Notes: generated by a model from the sequence alone, not told the origin. A DNA stretch of 64,000 bases from Brachybacterium sp. FME24 (GCF_014897705.1 NZ_JABUXV010000001.1:372001-436000), one strand, 5' to 3'; shown: positions 16,885-26,745, numbered from the stretch's first letter. Numbers and translations: made by a program.

Positions 16885-17723
16885 GCCGCGTCCGTCGGGG
16901 CCGAGGTCTCCTCGAGCCGCACCAGGGCGAGGACGGCCTCGGGGACGAGAGTGTCCAGGGCATCCAGCCAGGCGACTGCGAAGGAACCGACTCCCGGCGC
17001 CGTGCGGGCGGCGATGGTCCCGGCGGCGCCGTGCAGCGCGTGGGCGGCGAGCACCGCGTCATGCGGGGTCAGAGTGCTTCCGCGGGTGGCACCGAGCACG
17101 GCGGCGCAGGTCGCCCCGAGGGAGCAGCCGGTGCCGATCACGCGCGTGAGCATGGCGTCACCGCTGGTGAGCACCGTGGTCCGATCCGCAGAGACGATCA
17201 CGTCGCGCTCCCCGGAGACGGCGACCACGGCGCCGCTGCGGCGGGCGAGATCGCGGGCTGCCCCGAGCACGGCGTCGACGGAGTCGAGGGAGTCGACGCC
17301 GCGGCCCCCGACTCCGGCTCCGGCGAGCGCGGCGATCTCGGAGGCGTTGGCGCGGATCGCGGTGGGCTCGAGCGCGAGGAGCTCCTGGGCCAGCGGCGTG
17401 CGCACGGGCAGGGAGCCGACGGCGACGGGGTCCAGCACCCAGGGCCGGCCGGCATCGCGGGCGGCGCGGGCGGCCGCAGGCATCGCCGTGACCTGGCTGG
17501 GCGCGACGGTTCCGGTGTTGATCAGGAGGCCGTCGGCGACCGCGGCGAAGACGGGCGCCTCCTGGGGATGGTCGACCATCGCCGGGGCAGCGCGCACGGC
17601 CAGCAGGACGTCGGCGGTGATCTGCTGGACCACGGTGTTGGTGAGGCAATGGACCAGCGGGTTGCGCTCGCGCAGGGCCTCCAGGGAGTGCTGGAGACGG
17701 ATTCCGGGCGTCCTCGTAGTCAT
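16881..17723 (-). CDS. thiM: Hydroxyethylthiazole kinase
   Basis: 280 residues. It phosphorylates the thiazole alcohol THZ for thiamine salvage. It has the ThiM opening [14 protein letters not shown] and the catalytic Cys in [13 protein letters not shown] (ribokinase fold). The ATG at 17723 is chosen because it follows directly on the TPP riboswitch, whose terminal GAAGGGA segment can act as ribosome site. A longer frame to 17834 would translate the riboswitch itself and is rejected. First gene of thiM-thiE-thiD. Confidence 0.95.
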   Translation of the reverse strand: MTTRTPGIRLQHSLEALRERNPLVHCLTNTVVQQITADVLLAVRAAPAMVDHPQEAPVFAAVADGLLINTGTVAPSQVTAMPAAARAARDAGRPWVLDPVAVGSLPVRTPLAQELLALEPTAIRANASEIAALAGAGVGGRGVDSLDSVDAVLGAARDLARRSGAVVAVSGERDVIVSADRTTVLTSGDAMLTRVIGTGCSLGATCAAVLGATRGSTLTPHDAVLAAHALHGAAGTIAARTAPGVGSFAVAWLDALDTLVPEAVLALVRLEETSAPTDAA

Positions 17724-17725
17724 GG

Positions 17726-17809
17726 GTGACGATCCCTTCGCAGGTGTTGACCAGGCAGGTTCGACGGGTCTGCTCTCAGCCGTCGTCCGCCGACGGCACC
17801 CCGTGTCAC
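17726..17809 (-). promoter_or_regulatory. TPP riboswitch (THI element) of the thiMED operon
   Basis: Read on the minus strand, the RNA has the conserved blocks ACACGGGGTGCC, GGCTGAGAGC, ACCCGTCGAACCTG and GCGAAGGGAT in the standard order. A closing stem GTGAC/GTCAC (17805-17809 with 17726-17730) brings the aptamer to within two bases of the thiM ATG. The ribosome-binding segment lies inside the aptamer, so translational control by sequestration is likely. Confidence 0.95.
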
Positions 17810-17995
17810 TGATCGGCGACTCTAGCAGGGGCATCCCTGGCCGTCTCCGGGGTCAGATCCCCCACCACGACCTGCCTCTCCCGCCCGGATCACCTACCGT
17901 AGAGGGACGCCGCGCACGAGCTGACGGCGCCGCGACCGGGACGACCCGGCCGCCAGGACCCCGGCGAGGACGGCCTCGGAACAGGAAGCATCCCC

Positions 17996-19183
17996 ATGCC
18001 GTCCCTCGACCGCTCCGCCGCCCTCACCGGCACCCCTCTCCTGCGCACCGTCCTCTCCCGTACCGCCCTGGTGCGTCTCGCCCTCGGCTGGGTGTCCGTG
18101 GTGGCGCTCGCCCTGCTCGCTCCGTGGCTGGCGCAGCCGTTGCCTGCCGTGGCCCTGCTGCTCGCGCTGGCCGCGATCGTGACGGTGATCGTCATCGCTG
18201 CCGGCGGTGTGGTCCAGCAGGCCGAGGCCCTCGCCCACCGTCTCGGCGATCCGTACGGCACGCTCGTGCTGACCCTCTCGATCGTGGTGATCGAGGTGGT
18301 GCTGATCGCGGCCGTGATGCTGGGCCCGGGCGAGCACGCCACGATCGCCCGCGACTCGGTGATGGCCGTCTCGATGATCATCCTGAACCTGGCGCTCGGG
18401 ATCTCCCTGGTCGCCGCTGGTATCCGCCACGGCGGCCTGGCGCCGAATCGCGTGGGCACTGCGACCTACCTCGTGATGCTGGTGGCCCTGGGGGCCCTGA
18501 CCTTCGCGGTGCCCGGGATGATCGGCGCCGACGGCACGTTCACGTCGGTCCAGGCGCTCGTGGTCATCGCGGTCACCGTCGTGCTGTACGGATTCTTCCT
18601 GTGGCGCCAGGCCGGTGCGCAGGCCGGCGACTTCCGAGAAGTCGACATGCCGGTGCGCGAGACGAGCTGCCCGGGCCGCGAACCCGCGACCTCCTCCCCC
18701 ACACCGATCAGGCAGATCCTCGTCGAGCATCGCGCCGAGCTGCTGACGCGATCCGCCCTGCTGGTGGCCACGGTGCTGCCGATCATCCTGCTCTCGCACG
18801 ACATGGCAGGGCTGCTCGACCAGGGCCTGGCCCGGGTCGGCGCACCGGCCGCGCTCGGCGGCGTGCTCATCGCGATGATCGTGTTCACCCCGGAGTCGAT
18901 CACCGCGGTCCGGGCCGCGCTCGGCGGGGAGATCCAGCGTGTGGTGAACCTGTGCCACGGCGCGCTGGTCTCGACCTTCGGTCTCACGATCCCCACAGTG
19001 CTGGTGATCGCCCTCGCCACCGGTCAGCAGGCCGTCCTCGCCGAGTCACCCGTGAACCTGCTGCTGCTCGGCGTGACCCTCGCGGTCTGCGCGATCTCGG
19101 CCAGCGCACCGCGGATGACCGCTGTGCACGGAGCCGTCCACCTGGTGCTGTTCGTGGTCTACGGGCTCGCGCTGTTCGCCTGA
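17996..19183 (+). CDS. chaA: ChaA-like calcium/proton (cation/proton) antiporter
   Basis: 395 residues with about 11 hydrophobic segments in two inverted halves, as in the CaCA superfamily. The signature GDPYGTLVLTLSIVVIEVVLI (about 82-102) carries the alpha-1 repeat glutamate, and FTPESITAVRAALGGEIQ in the second half carries the alpha-2 glutamate. A cytoplasmic loop (about 210-245) is short and lacks the long acidic linker of E. coli ChaA. Role: export of Ca2+ or Na+/K+ using the proton gradient. It overlaps the convergent GNAT gene by 25 bases. Confidence 0.88.
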   Translation: MPSLDRSAALTGTPLLRTVLSRTALVRLALGWVSVVALALLAPWLAQPLPAVALLLALAAIVTVIVIAAGGVVQQAEALAHRLGDPYGTLVLTLSIVVIEVVLIAAVMLGPGEHATIARDSVMAVSMIILNLALGISLVAAGIRHGGLAPNRVGTATYLVMLVALGALTFAVPGMIGADGTFTSVQALVVIAVTVVLYGFFLWRQAGAQAGDFREVDMPVRETSCPGREPATSSPTPIRQILVEHRAELLTRSALLVATVLPIILLSHDMAGLLDQGLARVGAPAALGGVLIAMIVFTPESITAVRAALGGEIQRVVNLCHGALVSTFGLTIPTVLVIALATGQQAVLAESPVNLLLLGVTLAVCAISASAPRMTAVHGAVHLVLFVVYGLALFA

Positions 19184-19791
19184 GAGCCGATGCGGCCGGG
19201 GTCTTCCAGGTCGAGCTTCATGGAGACCAGCGCGTCGAAGCCTGCGAAGCGAGGGAAGCGGACGGCCTTGCGCCGGTATTCGATGAATCCGAGCTTGCGA
19301 TAGAGCCCGAGCGCGGCCTCGTTGGTGTCCTTGATGTCCTCGAGCACGAAGGAGCGGTGCCCGGGCAGGGCGATCAGGTGCCGCAGCAGCGCGGTCCCCA
19401 CCCCGCGCCCCTGGAACGACGGAGCGGTGGTCACGAAGCCGATCTCGCTCGCTCCTGCGGCGGCTCCCGGAGAGATGCCCATGAACCAGGAGCGAATCAC
19501 CCGATCGCAGATCGTGCCGCGCACGATTCCGAGGTGTCGGCGCATCGTGCGGGGGTCGGGCGCGAAGGTCTGCTGGTCCCCGGTGGTGAGGGTGGCAAGT
19601 GCCGCGAGCTCGCCGTCCACGGAGGCGACATGGAAGCGGTCGAGCTGGAGGAGCGGCGCGAAGGCGTCCGCGAGCACCTCGGGGTCCTTCGAGAAGAAGG
19701 CGAAGTCCTCGGCGAAACCGCGGGTGAAGACGGCGGCGATCTCCCGTCGGTGCTGCGGCGCGAGCTCATCACCTCGGGCGATGGTGATCAT
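19159..19791 (-). CDS. GNAT family N-acetyltransferase
   Basis: 210 residues. Acetyl-CoA-binding motif A is IGFVTTAPSFQGRGVGTALLRHLI with the QGRGVG pyrophosphate loop, and motif B is DTNEAALGLYRKLGFIEYRR. The ATG at 19791 is supported by AGGAGAAGG; the longer frame to 19908 would overlap the divergent hydrolase. Substrate unknown. Promoters of this gene and the hydrolase must share the 107 bases between them. Confidence 0.85.
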   Translation of the reverse strand: MITIARGDELAPQHRREIAAVFTRGFAEDFAFFSKDPEVLADAFAPLLQLDRFHVASVDGELAALATLTTGDQQTFAPDPRTMRRHLGIVRGTICDRVIRSWFMGISPGAAAGASEIGFVTTAPSFQGRGVGTALLRHLIALPGHRSFVLEDIKDTNEAALGLYRKLGFIEYRRKAVRFPRFAGFDALVSMKLDLEDPGRIGSQANSASP

Positions 19792-19898
19792 GGGGCCTTC
19801 TCCTGCTCGGGTCGGACAGTCACCGCTGGCGGCACGGTCGTGCGGTGCCCAGACTAGTCGGCAGGCTCCACCTGGCCCCGGCGCGGTAAGGTCACGGC

Positions 19899-20648
19899 GT
19901 GAGTGCAACGACGCTTCCGATCCCGACCGACGCCGGCGACCTGCCAGGACTGCTCTGGCTCCCCGAGAATCTCGAACGGCCGATCCCCGGCCTCGTGGTG
20001 CTGCAGGAGATCTTCGGTCTGTCCGAGTACATGCAGCAGCGGTGCGCAGATCTCGCCGCGCTGGGCTACGCGGTGCTCGCCCCCCAGCTGTTCGCCCGCC
20101 TGGACCCGCCCCTGGTGGGGCTGGAGGACTGGGATGACGCCGAGTCCTGGCTCGAGGAAGGCATGGCCCTGACTCAGCAGCTCCCGTGGGACCGAGCCGA
20201 GGCCGACGCCCTGGCCGCGGTGAACGCGTTGCGCGCTCACGGCGCCGTCGACGCCGAACGGGTGGGCCTGTTCGGCTTCTGCTACGGCGGCGGTCTGGCC
20301 TTCTCGGCCGCGGCGGCCGCGGCCCAGGAGGAGCGACCGCCGGCGATCCTGGTCAGCTACTACGGCTCCGCGCTGTCGACACTCCTCGCGCTCGCCGAGC
20401 ACGTCACCGTGCCGAGCCTGCACCACTTCGGCACCGCCGACACCTTCATCCCGATCGATCAGGTCGAGCAGATCCGTGACGCGGTCACCGCGGGGGGCAG
20501 CAGGGAGCAGGTACGCCTGGAGCTGCACGAGGGCGGCGGGCATGCCTTCGACAATCCGCACCCGTTCCTGCACCACGCCCCGTCGGCCGAGGCCGCGTGG
20601 CAGCAGACCGTCGGCTTCCTGGCGCAGACCCTCCCCTCGCGGGGCTGA
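19899..20648 (+). CDS. Dienelactone hydrolase family protein
   Basis: 249 residues, alpha/beta hydrolase with the DLH-type cysteine nucleophile: E37 in QEIFG, C128 in GFCYGG, D181 in GTADTFIP and H215 in GGGHAF. Dienelactone hydrolases open the lactone ring in chlorocatechol degradation, but most bacterial homologues outside such clusters have other ester substrates, and no aromatic pathway is nearby. GTG start. Confidence 0.88.
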   Translation: MSATTLPIPTDAGDLPGLLWLPENLERPIPGLVVLQEIFGLSEYMQQRCADLAALGYAVLAPQLFARLDPPLVGLEDWDDAESWLEEGMALTQQLPWDRAEADALAAVNALRAHGAVDAERVGLFGFCYGGGLAFSAAAAAAQEERPPAILVSYYGSALSTLLALAEHVTVPSLHHFGTADTFIPIDQVEQIRDAVTAGGSREQVRLELHEGGGHAFDNPHPFLHHAPSAEAAWQQTVGFLAQTLPSRG

Positions 20649-21072
20649 GCACCGTCGACCGACGCCCGCGGCGCTCGCTCGGGTGCTCTCCCGGAGCGGA
20701 TCGACACTCGCGCAGGGCCGGCTGCGTACCGTCGCGGGCCGTTGCTGCGGTGACCTGCGAGACAGACACGGCCTGCGTGATCGAATAGTTATCTCCGGAT
20801 TGTCCGACAGTCCGCACATCGGATCCGACGCTCACCGTGCACCGTCGTCGCCCCAGGCCACCCCGTGGTTTCCGACAGATGCCCGCAACCGGCGACACCG
20901 GGCGCGGGCCGCCTTCGCGAGCGGTAAAACCCCTGTTCCTGGGCGCGACCGTTTGCCGCCGGCCCAAGGGCTTGTGAGGATGGCATACCGGACCGGAGTC
21001 GTGCATCACAGGGGAAGAGGCAGTCGGAAACCGGTCGATAGTCGTTGAACGTCTGCCCACGAAGGAGCCCAA
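20649..21072 (+). other. Long upstream region of the quaternary-amine transporter operon
   Basis: 424 bases without a gene. No riboswitch class was recognised. Several CCGA/TCGG-rich imperfect dyads occur around 20800-20840, and AAGGAG stands before the GTG at 21073. Osmotic control of such operons usually acts here; no specific operator can be named. Confidence 0.4.
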
Positions 21073-22317
21073 GTGCCGCCAGTGATCACCGCCGAGGGTC
21101 TGTACAAGGTGTTCGGTCGACGACCCGCCCGGGGAGTGGAAGCGCTCCGCCAGGGCAGGAGCCGCGACGAACTGCGAGCAGACGGGCTCACCGCTGCCGT
21201 CATCGATGCGAGTTTCAGCGTCGACCCCGGAGAGATCTTCGTGGTGATGGGACTGTCCGGCTCGGGCAAGTCCACCCTGATCCGGATGGTCAACGGTCTC
21301 CTCCCGGCGACCGATGGTGAACTGCGCATCGGCGACGAGGTGCTGTCCTCGATGTCCCCCGCCAAGATCCGCGAGGTGCGTCGCCGACGCATCTCCATGG
21401 TGTTCCAGCACTTCGCCCTCCTGCCTCACCGCACGGTCGGCGAGAACGCCGCCTACGGGCTCGAGGTCAGCGGGATGAACCGCAGTGACCGCGAGGCGAA
21501 GGCCACCGAGGCCCTGGAGATGGTGGGCCTGGAGGGGTGGGGCGGCTACCGACCCTCTGCCCTCTCCGGCGGCATGCAGCAGCGCGTGGGGCTCGCCCGC
21601 GCGCTGGCCGCCGGCACCGACATCATGCTCATGGACGAAGCGTTCAGCGCCCTGGACCCCCTGATCCGCCGCGATATGCAGGATCAGCTCATCGAGCTCC
21701 AGCAGCGCCTGGAGAAGACGGTCCTGTTCATCACCCACGACCTCAACGAGGCCATGCGCATCGGCGACCGGATCGCCATGATGCGCGACGGCCGAATCGT
21801 GCAGGTCGGCACGTCGGACGAGATCCTCAACGAGCCCGCCAACGACTACGTGGCCCGCTTCATCCAGGACGTCGACCGCAGCCGCGTGCTCTCGGCCTCG
21901 TCGATCATGGAGCAGCCGCAGGAGACTCTCGGTGCCGCGCAGGGCCCGCGCACCGCGCACAAGCTGCTGCGTGAGTCGCAGACTCCCTGGCTGGTCGTGC
22001 TCAAGCGCGACCGCACTCCTGCCGGAGTGCTGTGGGAGGACGACGTCGCCCGTGCCGTCCGCGATGGCGAGGAGGCCCTGCCCTGGTCGACCGAGCACGG
22101 AATGCCCGTGGTCTCGCACGACACCCCGATCGCTGAGCTCTTCACGCTCTCGGCCCAGAACCTCAGCCCCCTCATCGTCACGGACGGGGCCGGGCACTTC
22201 GCCGGAGTGATCCCGCGCGTCACGCTGCTGACCGCAGCCGGCGCCGCCCTCTCGGAGGACGACGATGCCGCGCCCGCCCTGACCACGTCGATCTCCCCGG
22301 AAGGTGATGCCCGATGA
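21073..22317 (+). CDS. proV: Glycine betaine/proline-type ABC transporter ATP-binding subunit with CBS region
   Basis: 414 residues. The ATPase (about 40-270) has Walker [11 protein letters not shown]-loop, signature LSGGMQQR and Walker B DIMLMDEAFSALDP, with the H-loop in FITHDLNEAMR. It carries the ProV/OpuAA insertion before Walker A (GVEALRQGRSRDELR) and a C-terminal regulatory segment (about 280-395) resembling tandem CBS domains, which sense ionic strength in OpuA. The GTG is supported by AAGGAG. It overlaps the permease by ATGA. Energises uptake of compatible solutes such as betaine, choline or proline. Confidence 0.93.
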   Translation: MPPVITAEGLYKVFGRRPARGVEALRQGRSRDELRADGLTAAVIDASFSVDPGEIFVVMGLSGSGKSTLIRMVNGLLPATDGELRIGDEVLSSMSPAKIREVRRRRISMVFQHFALLPHRTVGENAAYGLEVSGMNRSDREAKATEALEMVGLEGWGGYRPSALSGGMQQRVGLARALAAGTDIMLMDEAFSALDPLIRRDMQDQLIELQQRLEKTVLFITHDLNEAMRIGDRIAMMRDGRIVQVGTSDEILNEPANDYVARFIQDVDRSRVLSASSIMEQPQETLGAAQGPRTAHKLLRESQTPWLVVLKRDRTPAGVLWEDDVARAVRDGEEALPWSTEHGMPVVSHDTPIAELFTLSAQNLSPLIVTDGAGHFAGVIPRVTLLTAAGAALSEDDDAAPALTTSISPEGDAR

Positions 22318-23225
22318 ACCCCGATGACGAGTTCTTCCTGCGCATCCCGCTCGGCGACGGCGCCAACTGGCTGATCGAATGGCTCAAGGCCAATGTCTCA
22401 TGGCTGTTCGACGCGTTCAGCTGGCTGATGAGCCTGCTCATCGATGGCCTCACCGACACGCTGCTCTTCCTCCCCGCCCTGCTGATGGTGCTGCTGTTCG
22501 CCGTGCTCGCCCTGGTGTTCCGCTCCTGGCGATTCGGCATCGCGACCGCGGTCTTCTTCCTGTTCGCCCTGGCGATCGACCAGTGGGAACCGATGATGCA
22601 GACCATGGCCCAGGTGCTGGTGGCCACGTTCTTCGCGATCATCATCGCCGTACCCGTGGGCATCCTCGCGGCCACGAACAGCACGGTCAGCGCGTTCGTG
22701 CGGCCCGTCCTGGACTTCATGCAGACGATGCCCGCCTTCGTCTACCTGATCCCGGCAGTCACGTTCTTCTCGATCGGCGTGGTCCCCGGCATCTTCTCGA
22801 CCATCATCTTCGCGCTGCCCCCGGGCGTGCGCATGACCGAGCTGGGCATCCGTCAGGTCGATTCCGAGACCGTGGAGGCCGGCGAATCGTTCGGCGCCAC
22901 CCCGGGTCAGATCCTCCGAGGCATCCAATTGCCGCTGGCGGTGCCCACGATCATGGCGGGCGTCAACCAGGTCATCATGCTCTCCCTGTCGATGGCCGTC
23001 ATCGCCGGCATGGTCGGCGCCGACGGCTCCGGCAAGGAAGTCGTGCAGGCCATCAACACGCTGAACCTGCCCCAGGGCGTCGAGGCCGGTGTGGGTGTCG
23101 TCCTGCTCGCTGTCTACCTCGACCGCCTGACCGCCGCACTCGGCAACCCGGCCAGCTACAAGGGCTCCCTGATCGCCATCGCGCAGAAGTCGATGGCCCA
23201 GCGGGCCACGGCCGGCCACACCTGA
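22314..23225 (+). CDS. proW: Glycine betaine/proline-type ABC transporter permease
   Basis: 303 residues, seven or eight membrane helices. The EAA cytoplasmic loop (VEAGESFGATPGQILRGIQLPLAVPTIMAGVNQ) is the ProW/OpuAB version, and the pore-helix segment TMPAFVYLIPAVTFFSIGVVPG is typical. The N-terminal 60 residues include an extra hydrophobic helix as in ProW. Translationally coupled to proV; the binding protein follows after 94 bases. Confidence 0.93.
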   Translation: MNPDDEFFLRIPLGDGANWLIEWLKANVSWLFDAFSWLMSLLIDGLTDTLLFLPALLMVLLFAVLALVFRSWRFGIATAVFFLFALAIDQWEPMMQTMAQVLVATFFAIIIAVPVGILAATNSTVSAFVRPVLDFMQTMPAFVYLIPAVTFFSIGVVPGIFSTIIFALPPGVRMTELGIRQVDSETVEAGESFGATPGQILRGIQLPLAVPTIMAGVNQVIMLSLSMAVIAGMVGADGSGKEVVQAINTLNLPQGVEAGVGVVLLAVYLDRLTAALGNPASYKGSLIAIAQKSMAQRATAGHT

Positions 23226-23319
23226 CCCCACTCTCCGATCGTCACGTCGTGCTCACCTCGACGACGCGGCGAATTCCGGACCACCGACCGATGATCGTCT
23301 CTCGAAAGGAATCCCGATC

Positions 23320-24276
23320 ATGCAGAACCGACGCTCCACCTTCACCCGCCACGCTCTGACCCGGCGCTCCGCACTGCTGGGCGGCGCGGCCCTCGCGGGC
23401 CTGGGCCTGGCAGCCTGCGGAGGCTCCTCCGACGACAACGCCGGCGACGGGGGCGGCTCCGACGGCGGCGGCGGCTCCGCCGGCGGCACCATCATCCTGG
23501 GCTACATCGCCTCCTGGACCGACGGTCTGAGCACCGCGTACCTGCTGGAGAACCGTCTCACCGAGATGGGCTACACCGTCGAGCACGAGCAGATCTCCGA
23601 CGCCGCACTGCTGTACACCGCGCTGGCCAACGGTGACATCGATATCTACCCCTCGGCCTGGCCCGAGGTCACCCACGCCGACTACATGACGGAGTACGGA
23701 GACTCCATCGAGGATCTCGCCGCGTACTACGACAACGCGAAGCTCACCATCGCGGTGCCGGACTACGTGGACATCTCCTCGATCGAGGAGCTCAAGGGCC
23801 AGGGCGACCGCTTCGGCGGCCGCATCGTCGGCATCGAGCCCGGCGCCGGCCTCACCGCGGCCACGCAGGACGAGGTCATGCCCCAGTACGAGCTGGAGGA
23901 CGAGTACGAGCTGGTCACCTCCTCGACCTCGGCGATGCTCACCGAGCTGGGCAACGCCGTCGATGCCGAGGAGGACATCGTCGTCACCCTGTGGCGGCCC
24001 TTCTGGGCGAACTCGTCCTTCCCGGTCAAGGACCTCGAGGACCCGAAGGGGGCGCTCGGCGAGACCGAGGCGCTGCACTTCCTGGCCCGCGAGGGCTTCG
24101 CCGAGGAGTTCCCCGACGCCGCCGAGTTCATCGGGGGCATCAAGCTCGATGACGACCAGTACGGCAGCCTCGAGGACACCGTCGTCAACGAATACGGCGA
24201 GGGCAAGTACCCCGAGGCCATCGTGGCCTGGATCGAGGAGAACCCCGACCTCCTGCCGGCCGTCGAGGAGGGCTGA
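23320..24276 (+). CDS. proX: Glycine betaine/quaternary-amine ABC transporter substrate-binding lipoprotein
   Basis: 318 residues. A signal with twin arginine-like residues ends in the lipobox LAAC, then a Gly/Ser/Asp linker and the QAT-family binding protein (about 50-318). Motifs such as WPEVTHADYMTEYG and GIEPGAGLTAATQDEVM and the aromatic RPFWANSSF segment match OpuAC/ProX proteins, where aromatic residues cage the trimethylammonium group. AAAGGAA precedes the ATG. The operon ends at the long hairpin 24294-24349. Confidence 0.92.
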   Translation: MQNRRSTFTRHALTRRSALLGGAALAGLGLAACGGSSDDNAGDGGGSDGGGGSAGGTIILGYIASWTDGLSTAYLLENRLTEMGYTVEHEQISDAALLYTALANGDIDIYPSAWPEVTHADYMTEYGDSIEDLAAYYDNAKLTIAVPDYVDISSIEELKGQGDRFGGRIVGIEPGAGLTAATQDEVMPQYELEDEYELVTSSTSAMLTELGNAVDAEEDIVVTLWRPFWANSSFPVKDLEDPKGALGETEALHFLAREGFAEEFPDAAEFIGGIKLDDDQYGSLEDTVVNEYGEGKYPEAIVAWIEENPDLLPAVEEG

Positions 24277-24293
24277 GACCCCGCTCCCGCTCC

Positions 24294-24349
24294 CCCCAGA
24301 CGGCACGGGCCGACCGCGAGAGTTCGCGGTCGGCCCGTGCCGTCTGGGG
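24294..24349. terminator. Long hairpin terminator between convergent operons
   Basis: A perfect 26-bp stem (24294-24319 with 24324-24349) around a 4-base loop lies between the proX stop and the end of the convergent oxidoreductase gene. It suits both strands. Confidence 0.85.
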
Positions 24350-24363
24350 TGGAGGCGACGTCG

Positions 24364-25476
24364 TCAGCCCTCGAGAACGACCTCGGCACCGGCCTTCGCC
24401 GAGGCGTAGCAGGCGTCGATCACGGTCGCGCGGCGCAGGGCGAGCGCTCCGTTGTGCCCGGTCCAGTCCTCGGAGCGGACCTTCTGCAGGAAGTTCGCGA
24501 CGGCGGCGGCGTGGCGACCGTCCGCGCCGACGACCGGCTGCAGCTCGGCAGGCATCCCGGCGACCTCGGTCCACACGGTGATCTGTGCTCCGGCGTCGCC
24601 GCCCCACTCGATGGTGGCGCCGCCGTCGGCCCCGTAGAGCGTCACGTAGCACAGGTCGTGCGGGATCCACTGGGCCCAGCTGGACTCCAGCAGCAGGGTC
24701 CCGCCGCCGTCCAGGCGCAGGAAAGCGGTCGCGAGGTCCTCGACCTCGAAGGGGACGCCGTCCTCGACCTGGGAGATGCCGAAGCCGGAACCGCCCCGGC
24801 CCAGCGGCCCGAACTCGGCGTGCGTGGAGGCCGAGGCTGCGGTGACCGTCGGCTCGCCCATCAGGTGCAGCGCCATATCGAGCATGTGGATGCCGATGTC
24901 CATCAGGGCGCCGCCGCCGGAGCTCTCGGACTTCGTGAACCAGGTGCCCAGCCCCGGGATGCCCTGGCGTCGGATCCAGCCGGTCTTCGCGTAGTAGAGC
25001 TTCCCGAGCACCCCGGATTCGACGACCGCCCGCAGCGCGGTGACGTCACCGCGCTGACGGTGGTTGAACGACACATCCAGCACGCGTCCGGCGCGATCGG
25101 CGGCCTCCACCATGCGAGCGGCGGACTCGGCGTTCTCGGCCATCGGCTTCTCGCTGATCACGTGCAGCCCGGCGTCGAGGGCGGCGATCGCCATCGGGGC
25201 GTGCAGGAACGTCGGGGTGGCGATGGAGACCGCGTCGAGCTCGGCCTCGGCGATCATCTGCTGCCAGTCCTGGTAGCGGCCGGGCACGTCGTGCTCATCC
25301 CCGAATCGGGCCAGGAGATGCTCCTCCATCGCGGAGATCGCGACCAGGTCCACGGTCGGATCGGCGGCGTAGGCGGCGACGTGCTGCTGGCCGGCCCATC
25401 CCAGGCCGATCACGCCGACGCGCACTCTGCGGTCGGTCCCCTGGGGTGCGGTTTCTGCCTGTCGTGCATCGGTCAT
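24364..25476 (-). CDS. Gfo/Idh/MocA-family oxidoreductase
   Basis: 370 residues. The N-terminal Rossmann domain has VGVIGLGWAGQQHVAAY and the conserved ISEKPMAEN (catalytic Lys of the EKP motif). The C-terminal substrate domain carries GGGALMDIGIHMLDMALHLMG, the GxxxDxxxH helix of the family. Members oxidise or reduce sugars and inositols with NAD(P). The ATG at 25476 is supported by GAGAGGA; frames beginning further upstream lack this. It lies 87 bases downstream of the ROK repressor on the same strand and opposite the sugar ABC genes, so it probably processes the imported carbohydrate. Confidence 0.9.
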   Translation of the reverse strand: MTDARQAETAPQGTDRRVRVGVIGLGWAGQQHVAAYAADPTVDLVAISAMEEHLLARFGDEHDVPGRYQDWQQMIAEAELDAVSIATPTFLHAPMAIAALDAGLHVISEKPMAENAESAARMVEAADRAGRVLDVSFNHRQRGDVTALRAVVESGVLGKLYYAKTGWIRRQGIPGLGTWFTKSESSGGGALMDIGIHMLDMALHLMGEPTVTAASASTHAEFGPLGRGGSGFGISQVEDGVPFEVEDLATAFLRLDGGGTLLLESSWAQWIPHDLCYVTLYGADGGATIEWGGDAGAQITVWTEVAGMPAELQPVVGADGRHAAAVANFLQKVRSEDWTGHNGALALRRATVIDACYASAKAGAEVVLEG

Positions 25477-25563
25477 CGTGCGGGGTCCTCTCATCGGTGG
25501 TCTTCGGTGGGTCTGCACGTCGGCCGGTCGTTCCGGGCCGCGCACGGTGGTCCCTCGTTCCCC

Positions 25564-26745
25564 TCAGGTCGGGGGGTCGAGGAGTGCAAGGGGGTCCTCC
25601 CGCAGGCGGGAGACGGCGTGCTCGATCGCTCCGCGCACGACCACGTCGCGTCCGAGCCCGCTCGCGACCAGCTCGGGGAACGGCGCATAGGCGATGTCCG
25701 GGAGCACCTCGCGGGTCCGCTGGAGAACGGGCTCCAGGGAGGAGGCGACGGCGCCGGCCATCACGATCCGTTCGACGCCGAGCAGGCTGACGAGGATGGC
25801 GGCGATCCGGGCGATGCGCTCGCCGATCCGGTCCAGGACGTCTCGCGCGAGCTCATCGCCGGCCTGCCCGGCGGCGAACACGTCGACCGCGCTGAGGGCG
25901 TCGGCGGGGATCGCGGCGAGCGCGGGTGAGCTGCGCCCGGTCGCGAGGCCCTCGAGCGTCCATCGGCGCGCGAGCGATGCCACGCCCTCTGCGCCGATAT
26001 CGTCCTGGAGCGCCGCCTCGAGGAAGCGCATCTCGCCGGCGCCGCCCAGGGCGCCGTGCAGCAGGTGCCCGTCGACCATGAGGCCGGCTCCGATGCGCTC
26101 CCCCACGAGCAGCGTGGCCATATTGACCTCGGGGTGCTGCGCGTGCTCCGCCAGGGCACTGAGGTTCGCGTCGTTCTCCACGACGACGGGCCCGTCGAGG
26201 TGCGCGGGGAATCCCGAGTTCATCAGGCGCCAGAAGGTACCCACCTCGATCGGGGAGGCCCCGTGGGAGTCGACCGGCGCGGGGATCCCGATCACGGTGA
26301 CCAGCAGGGGCGCGGTGGAGGCCGAGGCCTCTCGCACCTCGCGCACCAGTTCCTGGACGGTGCTGATCCGCAGCTCACGGTCCACCGTGGCCGGATCGAG
26401 CTCTCGCCGGGCGGTGGCGAGGGCAGCGCCGCGCAGGTCCGCGGCCATCGCGCGGTAGCCGCTGCGCCCGGCGTCGACGCCGATCACGAGCCCTGCCCCG
26501 GCCCGCAGGCGATGGCGACGCGCCGGTCGACCACGGCGCGAGAGACCCGCGGCGCGACTGTCCTCGGCCTCCTCGATCCAGCCCGCCACCGTGAGCTCGT
26601 CGCACAGTCCCAGCACCGTCGCCCGGGTGAGGCTGGTGGCCTCCATCGCTTCGGCGGCGGTGAAGGTGCCGGAGGTGAACGCATGGCGCAGCAGCGCCTC
26701 GATGTTCAGGCGGCGCAGCACGCTCATCGACACGTTCAAGCCCAT
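25564..26745 (-). CDS. ROK family transcriptional repressor
   Basis: 393 residues. An N-terminal winged helix (about 10-70, TAAEAMEATSLTRATVLGLCDEL) is followed by a ROK sugar-sensing domain (LVIGVDAGRSGYRAMAADLRG, then VVVENDANLSALAEHA). The zinc motif of classical ROK proteins is degenerate: the expected C-x-C-x4-C cluster is absent after GALGGAGEMRF. This argues for a regulator rather than a kinase. GGAGG sites lie immediately before the ATG. It is divergent from the ABC operon across a promoter with a TTAAAT/ATTTAA dyad, which it most likely binds, releasing on sugar binding. Confidence 0.88.
   Translation of the reverse strand: MGLNVSMSVLRRLNIEALLRHAFTSGTFTAAEAMEATSLTRATVLGLCDELTVAGWIEEAEDSRAAGLSRRGRPARRHRLRAGAGLVIGVDAGRSGYRAMAADLRGAALATARRELDPATVDRELRISTVQELVREVREASASTAPLLVTVIGIPAPVDSHGASPIEVGTFWRLMNSGFPAHLDGPVVVENDANLSALAEHAQHPEVNMATLLVGERIGAGLMVDGHLLHGALGGAGEMRFLEAALQDDIGAEGVASLARRWTLEGLATGRSSPALAAIPADALSAVDVFAAGQAGDELARDVLDRIGERIARIAAILVSLLGVERIVMAGAVASSLEPVLQRTREVLPDIAYAPFPELVASGLGRDVVVRGAIEHAVSRLREDPLALLDPPT

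Noticed and set aside
20485-22197. Minus-strand 570-codon frame opposite the proV-type gene
   Set aside because: Shadow of the ATPase codons; the ATPase has all ABC motifs on the other strand.
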